Counted from the first letter of the stretch, positions 8,979 through 19,437 are shown. The stretch: DNA of 64,000 nt from Oscillospiraceae bacterium (GCA_015066465.1 SVOI01000004.1:39416-103415); one strand, 5' to 3'. Notes: a model not told the origin generated them from the sequence alone. Made by a program: numbers and translations.

Positions 8979-10480
8979 GTTTTAATTTTTCAAAATCAAA
9001 ATACTGCGGTCTCTGGCAATGTCCGAAAATTGCCTGGTTAAGAAAATATAAACCCGAAGAAATGACCATTGATGGTAGTGTAATAACACGAATGGAAGAA
9101 GGTAACGTTGTTGGTGACCTTGCTATGGGTCTTTTTGGTGATTTTGTAGAGGTCACTGCTTATAATGGCGACAAAATCGACCTTTCAAAAATGATTGAAA
9201 ACACCAAAGCAGAAATAGAAAAAGGCACACCTGTTATATGTGAAGCATCTTTTGATTATAACGGACTTTACTGTGCGGTTGATATCCTCAGAAAAGAAAA
9301 TGATGGCTGGGCAATTTACGAAGTAAAAAGCTCAACAAAAGAAAAAAAGGATGTTTATGCGGCAGACGTTGCATATCAGAAATACGTACTTGAAAATTGT
9401 GGCATAAACGTTACAGGTACATATCTTGTGTGCATAAATAATGAATATGTATTTGATGGCACACTCGACATTCACAAGCTTTTCAAAATTACCGATATAA
9501 GCGAAACTGTATTTTTTGAAAGTGCAAACGTCAAAACAAATCTTAATGTTGCCGAATTAATTTTAAAGTCAGAAGATGAACCGCCGATTGATTTGTCTAC
9601 CGCTTGTAAAAACCCATATATGTGTTCTTTCTGGAAATATTGCTCAAAACATATTCCTTCACCATCTGTTTTTGACCTTTATGGTAAAGCTTTACACTTT
9701 GATAAAAAAATAGATTACTATAAAAAAGGCAAAATAAGATATGAAGATTTAATAAATGAACCTAAAATCACAAACGAAAAGCTAATTCGTCAGATGTCAT
9801 ATTATCTTGAAGATAAAGGCACTTATGTTGATAAAGCTGGTTTAGGTGAGTTTTTAAACACACTCTCTTACCCGATTTATTTCCTTGATTTTGAAACTGT
9901 CAGACCAATTATTCCAGAATATATCGGCACAAAGCCTTATGCTCAGATTCCGTTCCAATATTCTTTACACTACATAGAAAAAGAGGGCGGCGAATTAAAG
10001 CACAAGGAATTTTTAGCAGAGTCTGGCACAGACCCAAGAAGAGCAATTGCAGAAAGACTTTGCGAAGATATACCAATGAATGTTTGTGTTACTGCATATA
10101 GCAAAAGTTTTGAATGTGACAGGCTTAAGGAACTTGCTGAAACATTCCCTGATTTAGCTGAGCATTTACTAAACATTGCAAGTAATATTATAGACCTCAT
10201 CGTACCTTTCAGAAGCGGATATTATTATAACAAAGCTATGGGCGGAAGCTTTTCTATTAAAAGTGTTTTACCTGCTATCTTCCCAGATGACCCTGCACTT
10301 AATTACAAAAATCTTGAACAGATACACAATGGCGGTGAAGCTATGAGCATATTCCCGAAAATCAAGGATATGCCAAAAGAAGAACAAGAATCCACCCGCC
10401 ACAATCTTCTCAAATATTGCGAATTAGATACATACGCAATGGTTAAGGTTTGGGAAGAGTTAAGACGAGTGATGGAATAG
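8975..10480 (+). CDS. DUF2779-type protein (PD-(D/E)XK-like plus DEDD-exonuclease-like)
   Basis: YFLDFETVRPIIP.., EVKSS; ATGA overlap with preceding dGTPase. Confidence 0.75.
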   Translation: MSFNFSKSKYCGLWQCPKIAWLRKYKPEEMTIDGSVITRMEEGNVVGDLAMGLFGDFVEVTAYNGDKIDLSKMIENTKAEIEKGTPVICEASFDYNGLYCAVDILRKENDGWAIYEVKSSTKEKKDVYAADVAYQKYVLENCGINVTGTYLVCINNEYVFDGTLDIHKLFKITDISETVFFESANVKTNLNVAELILKSEDEPPIDLSTACKNPYMCSFWKYCSKHIPSPSVFDLYGKALHFDKKIDYYKKGKIRYEDLINEPKITNEKLIRQMSYYLEDKGTYVDKAGLGEFLNTLSYPIYFLDFETVRPIIPEYIGTKPYAQIPFQYSLHYIEKEGGELKHKEFLAESGTDPRRAIAERLCEDIPMNVCVTAYSKSFECDRLKELAETFPDLAEHLLNIASNIIDLIVPFRSGYYYNKAMGGSFSIKSVLPAIFPDDPALNYKNLEQIHNGGEAMSIFPKIKDMPKEEQESTRHNLLKYCELDTYAMVKVWEELRRVME

Positions 10481-10535
10481 TTGATTATGCAAAATTATTT
10501 TGATGTAATAATGGAAAACAACCAGGAGACAAACA

Positions 10536-11414
10536 ATGGATATAAAATTATTTTATGAAAAAACATACGAGTACTTAGTCGAAAAAGCAAAGAACAATAA
10601 TGTTAATGAAGAAAAATTACAAGAATATTTTACACCAAAAACAGGTAATGGTGAAATTTTTAGAAAACGACCTGAAAAAACCTTAAATAATCTGCTTTTC
10701 AGACTTGCGTTTCACACTCAAAATAGCGGACAAAAAAAGAATGTAATAAAATTTCCAACTACAAATTCAGAATATGATACAACACGAGAAAATTTATTTT
10801 CTGAAATTTTCTGCAATTATGACCCTGCTAACATCTTAGAAACATATAAAAATGGAGATGAACTTTTTAATAGATTTATTTGTGATTTGGGTTACGAAAA
10901 ATTAAGTAAAAAAAGCAAAACGGGTGACCATAAAAAATCAATCCCTTACAAATATTGCAACAGTATATATTCTTCCGCTTCTTTTTTACTTCAATTTGAA
11001 AGTTATGATGAAGTCATATCTAAATTAAAGTCATTAGGTGAATTTTCTCCGATATATTTATCTTATGAATTACCTGAATTTGGAATTGCACTCGCTTGTG
11101 ATTTTATTAAAGAACTCGACGAAGATTTCAATGATTTTCCAAAACCAGATACTCATATACTTGAATTCCTTTTTGACCTTGGTCTTATTAATAAAAAATC
11201 TGGTGACGAAGCTAAATATAAAGCAATAAAGAAAATGAAAGAACTCGTTGATGATATTAAACAATTTGATAATTCTATGACATCTTACAAATTGGATAAA
11301 ATCATTTGGTTGATTTCCACTGAATATTTTTACAATGACAACGGCACCAAAAATAGCGGCAATGCTAAAAGAAACGCCTTCGTCAAATACATAAAAAACA
11401 TTTGTAAAATTTAA
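10536..11414 (+). CDS. Hypothetical, weakly HhH-GPD-glycosylase-like
   Basis: LPEFGIALACDFIKEL..KPDTHILEFLFDLGL stretch. Confidence 0.4.
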   Translation: MDIKLFYEKTYEYLVEKAKNNNVNEEKLQEYFTPKTGNGEIFRKRPEKTLNNLLFRLAFHTQNSGQKKNVIKFPTTNSEYDTTRENLFSEIFCNYDPANILETYKNGDELFNRFICDLGYEKLSKKSKTGDHKKSIPYKYCNSIYSSASFLLQFESYDEVISKLKSLGEFSPIYLSYELPEFGIALACDFIKELDEDFNDFPKPDTHILEFLFDLGLINKKSGDEAKYKAIKKMKELVDDIKQFDNSMTSYKLDKIIWLISTEYFYNDNGTKNSGNAKRNAFVKYIKNICKI

Positions 11415-11429
11415 TATAAAGTAAAACCA

Positions 11430-11466
11430 CCCGACTATTGAAAACAAATTCAATAGTCGGGGAGTT
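11430..11466. terminator. Bidirectional terminator
   Basis: CCCGACTATTGAA/TTCAATAGTCGGG 13-bp stem between convergent genes. Confidence 0.85.
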
Positions 11467-11472
11467 TTATAC

Positions 11473-12030
11473 TCACTTAACTTCAACCTTTTTTAAATCA
11501 ATATAAAGTTCTGATGAATAATCTTGTCCGAATAAATCGTCAATATAAATATAGTAATCTTTTTCTTCATCCATTGAAAAAGCGTTTGTGGCAATATAAG
11601 GGTCATAACCATTGCAAGGACCGTCATCCACACCATAAATCATAATCGAATTACCATCATAATTCAACCCTATCATACCATCCATATATTCGTTTTCATA
11701 TAAATCTAACACTACTTTTTCACCATTAAAAATGGAATAAAATGCTTTTTGGATTTTTAGTAACATAGTTCTTGTCAAAAAATCCTCACAACACTCTTCG
11801 TTCTCACCATCCTCATACATATAGCCTATGTATTTATCCAAAGCTGTTATTCTTCCGTCAGCCTCGAACATAGTATTTTTTGAAAATGCAAAATCTTTAA
11901 TTGTATCTCGCATAGCATTTTTAGCTTTTTCAAATGTTTCAAATGCAGAGACTGTTGTTTTCAAATCCGCCTTTGTGTCGCACTCATCCGGCAACGATGT
12001 CTTTACTGATAATACCCATAATTCTTTCAT
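11473..12030 (-). CDS. Hypothetical protein
   Basis: 185-aa ORF preceded by island promoter motif. Confidence 0.6.
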   Translation of the reverse strand: MKELWVLSVKTSLPDECDTKADLKTTVSAFETFEKAKNAMRDTIKDFAFSKNTMFEADGRITALDKYIGYMYEDGENEECCEDFLTRTMLLKIQKAFYSIFNGEKVVLDLYENEYMDGMIGLNYDGNSIMIYGVDDGPCNGYDPYIATNAFSMDEEKDYYIYIDDLFGQDYSSELYIDLKKVEVK

Positions 12031-12062
12031 AATATAAACCTCTTTTCTTATTTGGTAACTAT

Positions 12063-12096
12063 ATTATAAAACACCCAATGCACCAGTTTCGGTACA
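12063..12096 (-). promoter_or_regulatory. Island promoter motif
   Basis: TGTAC-CGAAACTGGTG-N12-TATAAT. Confidence 0.75.
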
Positions 12097-12108
12097 TCGG
12101 GTGAAAAA

Positions 12109-12564
12109 TTACTGTTCTTTCACAACAATCTTTTCAAGATATCTATTGAGCGAAAAGGCGTGTGTTGCAATTTCTTCTAAATCTTCGGGAATTGTAACTT
12201 CCTTAAGTCCTGTGTATGCAAAGGACATATAGCCTAACTCTGTTACGCAATCAGGAACTGTAATACTCTTTAATGCCTGACAACCATTAAAGGCACATTT
12301 GCCAATTTTAGTAACTGAACCATCATCTGGAATAACGCTGTTTTTGCAACCTAAAACAAGTGTTTTGGTAGCGGTTTCAATAAGGCAGTTACCTGCACTG
12401 TGGTAATAAGGATTCCCTTCTTCAACTTCAATAGTTTCAATATCATCGGTTATACCAAGAGCCATATAAAATTCATCATCAATATCTGTCATATCTTCCG
12501 GAAACACAAGATGGGGGCAATTTAATTCATCAATATACTTTAAAACACCATTTTCAATTTTCAT
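12109..12564 (-). CDS. BspA-type leucine-rich-repeat protein
   Basis: KIGKCAFNGCQALKSITVPDCVTELGYMSFAYTGLKEVTIPEDLEEIATHAF. Confidence 0.75.
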   Translation of the reverse strand: MKIENGVLKYIDELNCPHLVFPEDMTDIDDEFYMALGITDDIETIEVEEGNPYYHSAGNCLIETATKTLVLGCKNSVIPDDGSVTKIGKCAFNGCQALKSITVPDCVTELGYMSFAYTGLKEVTIPEDLEEIATHAFSLNRYLEKIVVKEQ

Positions 12565-12596
12565 AACACAAACCCCTTTTCTTAAGCTTTGAGTTT

Positions 12597-12630
12597 ATTA
12601 TATGAAACCTGATGCACTGAAATTGGTGCA
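12597..12630 (-). promoter_or_regulatory. Island promoter motif
   Basis: TGCAC-CAATTTCAGTG-N12-TATAAT. Confidence 0.8.
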
Positions 12631-12744
12631 TTAATTTTCATTTAATAATTTTCTAAACTATATAATTTTTGCAGATAAAGTCAGCTATTTTCGCTCTTTT
12701 TACAATATTATATAGCCTATAAAACCTGTCGTATTGTATCAATT

Positions 12745-12848
12745 TTATATGTAGCAGGTTCCCTCGTGAATCCTTAAAGTTTTTCTAATTTCTTTAAGAA
12801 TAACAGTTCTACCTAAATCATCAATTTTTCTGACAATCCCTGTCACTT
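12745..12848 (-). pseudogene. AbrB/SpoVT-like fragment, start codon lost, truncated
   Basis: KVTGIVRKIDDLGRTVILKEIRKTLRIHEGTCYI*. Confidence 0.75.
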
Positions 12849-12929
12849 TATATAAAAATCTCCTTTGTTTTACTTGATAACACTTCTATCACCTATAAAA
12901 CAAGGAGACTTATACTTGCATTTCTTCAA

Positions 12930-13274
12930 TTAATCGGAGGAATCAGTCCAACTATCAAACGATTTAAAAACAGAAACATCAAAATTAAAAATTTCATTTA
13001 CAGGGAGCCAAGGCTCATCTAAACAAAGGCGCTTACCTTCTAAGTAATGACCATCTAATTCCTCGTCAAAGAATAAATCGAAAGAATTACAGAAATCTTC
13101 TCCTATCTTCAATTCGAAGTACATTCCACTTGCTTCTCCGCTATCCAATGGTATGCAATAAACTAATGAACAATCAATTTTTGAAATAGTTACTTTTTTG
13201 CCTAAATAATTTGAAACTGCATGTTCAATATCTGCAATATCTAACAGGTTGATTTCTTTTATAATGGTTTTCAT
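12930..13274 (-). CDS. Hypothetical protein
   Basis: 114-aa ORF with RBS and island promoter motif. Confidence 0.55.
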   Translation of the reverse strand: MKTIIKEINLLDIADIEHAVSNYLGKKVTISKIDCSLVYCIPLDSGEASGMYFELKIGEDFCNSFDLFFDEELDGHYLEGKRLCLDEPWLPVNEIFNFDVSVFKSFDSWTDSSD

Positions 13275-13314
13275 ATGTTACCCTCCAAAAATATTTATAT
13301 CTTTCGACCTTTGC

Positions 13315-13348
13315 ATTGTACCATTGTGGTTGCACTAAATTTGGTGCG
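13315..13348 (-). promoter_or_regulatory. Island promoter motif
   Basis: CGCAC-CAAATTTAGTG-N12-TACAAT. Confidence 0.75.
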
Positions 13349-13357
13349 TATAGTATT

Positions 13358-14593
13358 TTACTCATTATTTTTTTCTATCTCATTTTTTATATATTCAGCA
13401 CAATCTAACATTAGATTTATTTCGTTTCCAGTGATTTGCTCACCATATTGACATGTCCACTTCACAATACAGTGTTTCCCCCTTATAGATAAAACATCTT
13501 TATATTTTGAAGTTTTCATTGATTCTTTTAGATCTTCTCTATATTTTTCATATTTAGTTTTTAGGTTTGAATGTGGAATATCTTTAAATGGCACATATCC
13601 ATGAACCTTTTCTAAATCAGCTATTAATGTATAATTCACTTGAAAAACAATCTTTTCATCATCAAAAGTTATTATTGCCAATACACAATAATTCTCCTTA
13701 ACTGAGTCAGCACTTTCAACACCTTTTTTGTATTTTAGACAATCCTTGCAAATAATACAACATTCATAACCTCTTTTACCGCCACCGACATTAGGTTTAG
13801 AAAAATGATACTTAACCACTTTATCTTTTTTGGAATCTAAAAATTTACACACATCATTATATCTATCATTATAATTAGCACAAAGATGTTTACTATTATC
13901 GTTAGTTAAAAACGACCAGTAATAATCAAGTATGTAATCAGCTTTAGATTTAGAGCGTTCAATATACTCTTTATATTTTTCTCCATTTACAATATTCTCA
14001 ACTACACATATCGTTCCTGCCTTATTCAAATAATTTCTTATTGAATTCAGTGTCTTATCCGCAAGTTTTTCATTTGATACTTTAATTTTAGGTTCACCAT
14101 TAATTTTCACCTCAAACTTATCTTCGATTTCTTGCAAAATTTTTTCGTTTTGTTTACCTTTTATGTTTTCCAGAAGTTGTTTTTCAAAAACGAATTCGCG
14201 TTTTTCAATTTCAGGTATGTCACCAGTTTTAACAAGAACGAAATGAATTTTATTATATTTAATTTTTCCTTTTTCTTTTTCTTCTGCAATTTTTCCGATG
14301 TATTTTAACATTTGAAAATCATGCAAGAATGTATCTGTTTTGTCTTCAATAATAATTGCTTCTTTTCCATCATCTTTTTCTATTTCAACGAAAACATCTA
14401 TACTTTTATATTGTCTTATAACATTTGTTATTTCAAAATTTTCTGAAGTTTTCCACCCCATTAAATTACAGAGGAAATTTCTCCCTGTTTCATCTGTTTC
14501 ATTCACACAACTTTTGTTAATTAGCCACGCAATAATTGCATCTTGTGAAAGTTCTTTTGTTGCAAAACTGAACAAATTATTCTCTATATTCAT
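13358..14593 (-). CDS. PD-(D/E)XK nuclease superfamily protein
   Basis: FSFATKELSQDAIIAWLINK and VEIEKDDGKEAIIIEDKTD. Confidence 0.7.
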   Translation of the reverse strand: MNIENNLFSFATKELSQDAIIAWLINKSCVNETDETGRNFLCNLMGWKTSENFEITNVIRQYKSIDVFVEIEKDDGKEAIIIEDKTDTFLHDFQMLKYIGKIAEEKEKGKIKYNKIHFVLVKTGDIPEIEKREFVFEKQLLENIKGKQNEKILQEIEDKFEVKINGEPKIKVSNEKLADKTLNSIRNYLNKAGTICVVENIVNGEKYKEYIERSKSKADYILDYYWSFLTNDNSKHLCANYNDRYNDVCKFLDSKKDKVVKYHFSKPNVGGGKRGYECCIICKDCLKYKKGVESADSVKENYCVLAIITFDDEKIVFQVNYTLIADLEKVHGYVPFKDIPHSNLKTKYEKYREDLKESMKTSKYKDVLSIRGKHCIVKWTCQYGEQITGNEINLMLDCAEYIKNEIEKNNE

Positions 14594-14706
14594 TTAACAC
14601 ACCTCACAAAAATATTACACTATTCAAATCACTTTTTCCATTGACAAAGAGCACAATTTTCTTTTAACGAAATTGGCACAAACAATTTTTCCACATATCT
14701 TTATTC

Positions 14707-15561
14707 TCATAATATACTGAATTTAGCATGTAAAAACGCATTAATAATATCTTTTTGTTTTTCAGGTATTTTTGAAAGGCAAAAAGATTTTATATATTCA
14801 GGCACACCGCCATAATAAGCTTCTGCAATAGAACCTGCCATTGCAGCTATGGTATCAGAATCACTGGCATAAGAAATAGCGTTTTTAATAGCACTTTCAT
14901 AATCTTCACTTTCTAAAAACGCAACAATAGCCATAGGTACCGTATCCTGACAAATATCACTCCAAAGACATTCTTCCCGGAGCTCATTGATGGTTTTGTT
15001 AAGCAAATCATAACCGAATTTTCGTAACAAATAATTTTTTATTTCTTCCTTTGTTTTTCCTTTCCGTGCTAAAAATACAGCACCAGCAATACACATTGCA
15101 CCTTTTTGACCTTCGGGATGATTATGTGTAACATCGGCAGAAAGTTTTGCAAAACGCAGAACTTCCTCCATTGTATTAAAGAACCAACCGATAGGACTAA
15201 CTCTCATAGCAGAACCATTACCAAAACTATTATATGGTGTGAATTCTTGAATCAAGTCAGCTTTTGCACACCATTGATAATAAGAAGTTCCAAAACTCAA
15301 ACTTCCTTCATTTTTTTGAAATGTATGAAACGAATATTTAACAAATTGTTTTCCGAGTGCCAATTTTAATGCATCATCATTATAATAATTCTTATCATTG
15401 ACATCGTTCAAAAGCCAATCTGCAACAGCAAGAGTTAAAGCTGTATCATCAGTAAATGTATCAGTTTCAAGACACAAGTTTATATTTAAGGGATCATTAT
15501 ATTTTACTTTTTTAAATTCATAAGAGGAGCCCAATACATCTCCACAAATAGCACCTAACAT
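14707..15561 (-). CDS. ADP-ribosylglycohydrolase family protein
   Basis: MLGAICGDVLGSSYEF, TDDTALTLA, DSDTIAAMAGSIAEAYYG. Confidence 0.85.
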   Translation of the reverse strand: MLGAICGDVLGSSYEFKKVKYNDPLNINLCLETDTFTDDTALTLAVADWLLNDVNDKNYYNDDALKLALGKQFVKYSFHTFQKNEGSLSFGTSYYQWCAKADLIQEFTPYNSFGNGSAMRVSPIGWFFNTMEEVLRFAKLSADVTHNHPEGQKGAMCIAGAVFLARKGKTKEEIKNYLLRKFGYDLLNKTINELREECLWSDICQDTVPMAIVAFLESEDYESAIKNAISYASDSDTIAAMAGSIAEAYYGGVPEYIKSFCLSKIPEKQKDIINAFLHAKFSIL

Positions 15562-15688
15562 AAAAATTTTCCTTTACTTTATTATTTTCTCTACAGTTCT
15601 CAAAATTAAATTTATACTTTTTTCATACTCAAATGCACTTGAATTTTTTTGACACAATAAACCTCACTAATCTATCTTTAGTGTTGTT

Positions 15689-16543
15689 TTAAATACATTC
15701 TTTAAAACTGACACTATTTTCATCAAATTGCATTTTAATGATATCGTATTTTTCACTATTATTTTTTACAACAATAATTTCTGCATTATTATCAACTGGT
15801 TCAATATCAAAATAACCCTTTCGCTTAATAAACAAAATCATAGCCGATTTATGCATTACATAATCACTTGAAAGAATATCTTCGAAAGAAAAACGTGGTT
15901 CTTTCAATCTCCTATGGACTTGCGCCACTACAAGCATAGGCACACAATACTTTTTCGCTTGTGCCAAAAGTTCTGCTTCTATTTCATAAACTTCCTGTTG
16001 GCGTAAGTTTTTCTTTTCATCCGCTTGAACAAGCCCGATATAGTCAAGCATAACCAATCCTGCATTTTTATGTTCTTGTAAACATTTTTCAATATATGCA
16101 GGTGGAACAAACCAAGTATCATCTATAAGAATATTAAGTTCCTGTAAAAATGCTATGGCAATTGATATTTTGTTTTGGTCTGCCTCATTTCTTTCTTCAA
16201 TATCGCATTTCCAGAAATCTCCACCAACACTACTAATTTTTTCTATCAAACGCACTAAAAGTTGTTTTGTTCCGAGTTCTAATGTAAATATCAGAATTTC
16301 TTTATCCGAATTTATAGCTGCATCAAGTACAATATCAAGAGCGAGAGATGTTTTTCCAGCGCCTGGTTGTGAAGCGATACAAATTAATTTATCTCGGTTA
16401 TCGGTTTTTAATTTCAGCACATTACGCAATCCAGGCAATTCATTAATCTGCACATCTTTTTTTATTGGAACAATTCCAAATTCATTTGAAAAATTTTCGC
16501 ATATTGTTTTAATATGTGTAAGCATTTTATTCTCACCTTTCAT
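15689..16543 (-). CDS. DnaB-like RecA-fold ATPase (helicase C-terminal domain only)
   Basis: LICIASQPGAGKTSLALDI Walker A; LVMLDYIGLV; VVAQVHRR. Confidence 0.75.
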   Translation of the reverse strand: MKGENKMLTHIKTICENFSNEFGIVPIKKDVQINELPGLRNVLKLKTDNRDKLICIASQPGAGKTSLALDIVLDAAINSDKEILIFTLELGTKQLLVRLIEKISSVGGDFWKCDIEERNEADQNKISIAIAFLQELNILIDDTWFVPPAYIEKCLQEHKNAGLVMLDYIGLVQADEKKNLRQQEVYEIEAELLAQAKKYCVPMLVVAQVHRRLKEPRFSFEDILSSDYVMHKSAMILFIKRKGYFDIEPVDNNAEIIVVKNNSEKYDIIKMQFDENSVSFKECI

Positions 16544-16594
16544 AACTTATTAATATAATAATACACAAATCGAATGCACCAAAATAAGGTCGTT

Positions 16595-17392
16595 CTACAA
16601 AAAAAGAATTTGTTTGTTCATTTCCCTTGTTCTTGCAATATAATAATCTAACGCAAAATCACAGCTGTCCGGTAGTTTTATAACAACAGGCGTTTTTATG
16701 GTATTGATATTCCGTATTTCATTGAATTCATCCCAAAACTCAACAAGATTCATAAAGCAAAGCAGGCTATATTTTAAAAAATCATCTTCTGAAAAGTCGG
16801 TTATTTCTTCTCCTGCTTTGCCTTTTGTTACAACAAACTCGCCAGTTTCTTTTAAACCCAACCACAAATTTTTTTCTTTGTTTATTTGTTCTGGTTCAAA
16901 GTCTTTTATAAAACTACTTAAAAAGGCTTGAAAAGAACGGGTTACACCTACTCCATTTGTCATTTCTGAAAAACGCCCTTTGAAGTAATATTTACAATCC
17001 TTATAAAAAGCCAGTCTTAATGGATAGTTCTGCTTACTTTTATATTCAAAGCTTGTTACAAAAGACTCTTCCACCGATTTTTTTACAAGTGAAAAATATT
17101 CATCTGTGTAATCACCATCACTGTTATTTTTACTTGCATATAAAACCCAGTTTTTAGAATTCTTTTTCTTATAACCAGTAATATAATAATTTTCAACAAG
17201 CTCCACTTCTGCGCTGAAACGAACTGTCACAAACGATTTTTCAGTTGCTTCAATACCCGTAAGCAATTTGATTATTTCAAGTATTATTTCGTTATCTGCA
17301 TTGTTGAGAACAGTGCAAAAACTCTCAAACGTTATATCGGCAGTTTTAACACCATTCTCTTCAACAGTCAATTTTTTTATTATAGTTTTCAT
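16595..17392 (-). CDS. Hypothetical protein coupled to upstream CbbX-like ATPase
   Basis: 4-nt start/stop overlap with 17389-19407. Confidence 0.6.
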   Translation of the reverse strand: MKTIIKKLTVEENGVKTADITFESFCTVLNNADNEIILEIIKLLTGIEATEKSFVTVRFSAEVELVENYYITGYKKKNSKNWVLYASKNNSDGDYTDEYFSLVKKSVEESFVTSFEYKSKQNYPLRLAFYKDCKYYFKGRFSEMTNGVGVTRSFQAFLSSFIKDFEPEQINKEKNLWLGLKETGEFVVTKGKAGEEITDFSEDDFLKYSLLCFMNLVEFWDEFNEIRNINTIKTPVVIKLPDSCDFALDYYIARTREMNKQILFL

Positions 17393-19407
17393 ACTGCAAA
17401 GCCTATTCTTTGTAATTGCTTATTTGGGTTTATTTCAGGTTCTTCAATATCAGTTTCACAGAGTGTGACAATATCTTCGTCAGTTATTTCACTTAAATCC
17501 ATTGACACGAGTCTGCCGGCTTGTGTCATTTTTGCTTTTTCAAGGATATTTCTTACATATCTTCCGTTGCCGAAATCTTCTGTAAAAACTACTGATTCAA
17601 ATATATTTTCCAACTTTTTCATAGCATCGTCTGATAATTTTACACCCTTGTCAGACGCTATGAGCCTTGCAATATCACAAAGCTCTTCTGAAGTATAATC
17701 TTCAAATGGTATGTGAAAAGCAATTCTTGAACGAAGTCCGGGATTTTTATTTAAAAAACCTTCCATTTTATCAGGGTAACCAGCAAAAATAACCACCATA
17801 TCTTCTCTGTTATTCTCCATCTCTTGAACAATGGTGTTAATCGCCTCGTCACCATAAAGGCCATCTCTTTCATCAACAAGAGAATACGCTTCATCTATAA
17901 ATAACACTCCGCCTTTTGCTTTTTTGAATGCCTTTTGCACGAGTGGTGCAGTTTGTCCGACATATTGCCCAACAATATCTGCTCTGCCAACTTCATATAA
18001 ATCGCCTTTACTTAATAAACCATTTTCTTTCATTATCTGAGCAAAAAGACGAGCTACTGTTGTCTTGGCAGTTCCTGGGTTACCTGTAAAAATCATATGC
18101 ATTGCAGGGTGGTCATCTGTAAAACCCCTGTCAGCAAATAATTTTTGTGCTTTATAGAAATTCAAAGCCTGATCCATCACTTTTTTCGCTTCACTCAAGC
18201 CAACAAGTGCCTGCAATCTTTCATAAGCACTACCTTTAGGCTTCTCATTTTTTACTTTTGCTTTAGCCGCTATTGCTTCTTTATATTCTGGGTAAACTGT
18301 GCTACGAAGCTTTTGGTTGTACCATTCATCAAATATCCTGTTTAATTCGGTAGCGGTGTAGCCTTTACCACTATCATCAGACAAACTGGTTAATTTTTTA
18401 TCGCTTTTAATTTTAACTTGCTTTGCTTTAAACTTTAAATATTCTTGCGCCTGATCTTTAAATACAACGTCTTCATAAAGCTCAATAAAAGCGGTAGAGC
18501 CAAAATGCAATAAAAACTCCTCTTTTATTTTAGTACTTGCAACAGGAAGACATATAACAGTTAAAACGTTGTTTTTGTATTTATTTGCGACCTCGCAGAT
18601 TTTTGAAATAACATCACATCCACGACTATTGTATTCACCTGTACAATCAACATCGGTCTCGTAACGGATTACAATAGCACCACCTACATTGATTTTATAA
18701 TGTGTTTCAAGCGACTTTGTATTAACACGGCTATCGGAATCAAAATCTATAAAGCAATATCTTTTATTTTGTATTCTGTTATTGTTATAAAGTGCCGCTA
18801 ATAAAGTTCTGTAAATTTCTTTTCTTGAATCGTTACTGTCATTTTTCACAATATAGTGCACAGGGTGACCTTTGAATTTTCTTGGTGAATTTTCAGAATA
18901 AATTCTATTGAGCTCTGGCGTTAACGTTCCACTGACAAGATTTTGCTCTGCAATTTTAAAAACGGCTTCTTTTGATAAAGCATCTTCAATTATATTTTCA
19001 CCATAAACAATACTGCCATAGCCTGATATATCGTTAATTTCAAAATCATCAAGAATATGCTCATCATCAAATATGTAAGATGAATGACATGCATTTTTGA
19101 GCGTGGATAATATATTTCTGAACGTCACTTCTTCAAACTCAATATTTTTAAGTTTAAATGGTAATAACTTTTCGTATTTTTCAAACCAGTTTTTTTCATC
19201 TCCGTTTACACGCATCAACATTCCAAAGCTGACTTTATCATCGCGTATATTAGTCACAAAAGCAAAACAGCTTCCTTTGCTTTTTCTGTAAAATGTTTCA
19301 CTTTTTTCTGCAAGCTCTTCCGCAAAATTCCTTTGAGCGCGTCTGTTTGATAACTCAAACTTTTCTTCAACATCTTCACTTACTGCATCAATCTTATAAA
19401 ATACCAT
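17389..19407 (-). CDS. CbbX/CfxQ-type AAA+ ATPase with ~390-aa N-terminal extension
   Basis: MIFTGNPGTAKTTVARLFA, GVLFIDEAYSL, PGLRSRIAFHIPFEDY; RBS before ATG at 19407. Confidence 0.8.
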   Translation of the reverse strand: MVFYKIDAVSEDVEEKFELSNRRAQRNFAEELAEKSETFYRKSKGSCFAFVTNIRDDKVSFGMLMRVNGDEKNWFEKYEKLLPFKLKNIEFEEVTFRNILSTLKNACHSSYIFDDEHILDDFEINDISGYGSIVYGENIIEDALSKEAVFKIAEQNLVSGTLTPELNRIYSENSPRKFKGHPVHYIVKNDSNDSRKEIYRTLLAALYNNNRIQNKRYCFIDFDSDSRVNTKSLETHYKINVGGAIVIRYETDVDCTGEYNSRGCDVISKICEVANKYKNNVLTVICLPVASTKIKEEFLLHFGSTAFIELYEDVVFKDQAQEYLKFKAKQVKIKSDKKLTSLSDDSGKGYTATELNRIFDEWYNQKLRSTVYPEYKEAIAAKAKVKNEKPKGSAYERLQALVGLSEAKKVMDQALNFYKAQKLFADRGFTDDHPAMHMIFTGNPGTAKTTVARLFAQIMKENGLLSKGDLYEVGRADIVGQYVGQTAPLVQKAFKKAKGGVLFIDEAYSLVDERDGLYGDEAINTIVQEMENNREDMVVIFAGYPDKMEGFLNKNPGLRSRIAFHIPFEDYTSEELCDIARLIASDKGVKLSDDAMKKLENIFESVVFTEDFGNGRYVRNILEKAKMTQAGRLVSMDLSEITDEDIVTLCETDIEEPEINPNKQLQRIGFAV

Positions 19408-19437
19408 ATCTTTACCTCCTGAATTTTTTACACTCAT

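Noticed and set aside
8975-10480. Cas4 / CRISPR-associated nuclease
   Set aside because: PD-(D/E)XK part is Cas4-like only in general fold; overall DUF2779 architecture and no cas neighbours.
14597-14690. Further copies of the island promoter motif upstream of 13358-14593 and 14707-15561
   Set aside because: Half-site similarity (TGTGCCAATTTCGTTA; AATTCAAGTGCAT) but the -10 box is missing or mis-spaced, so not counted.
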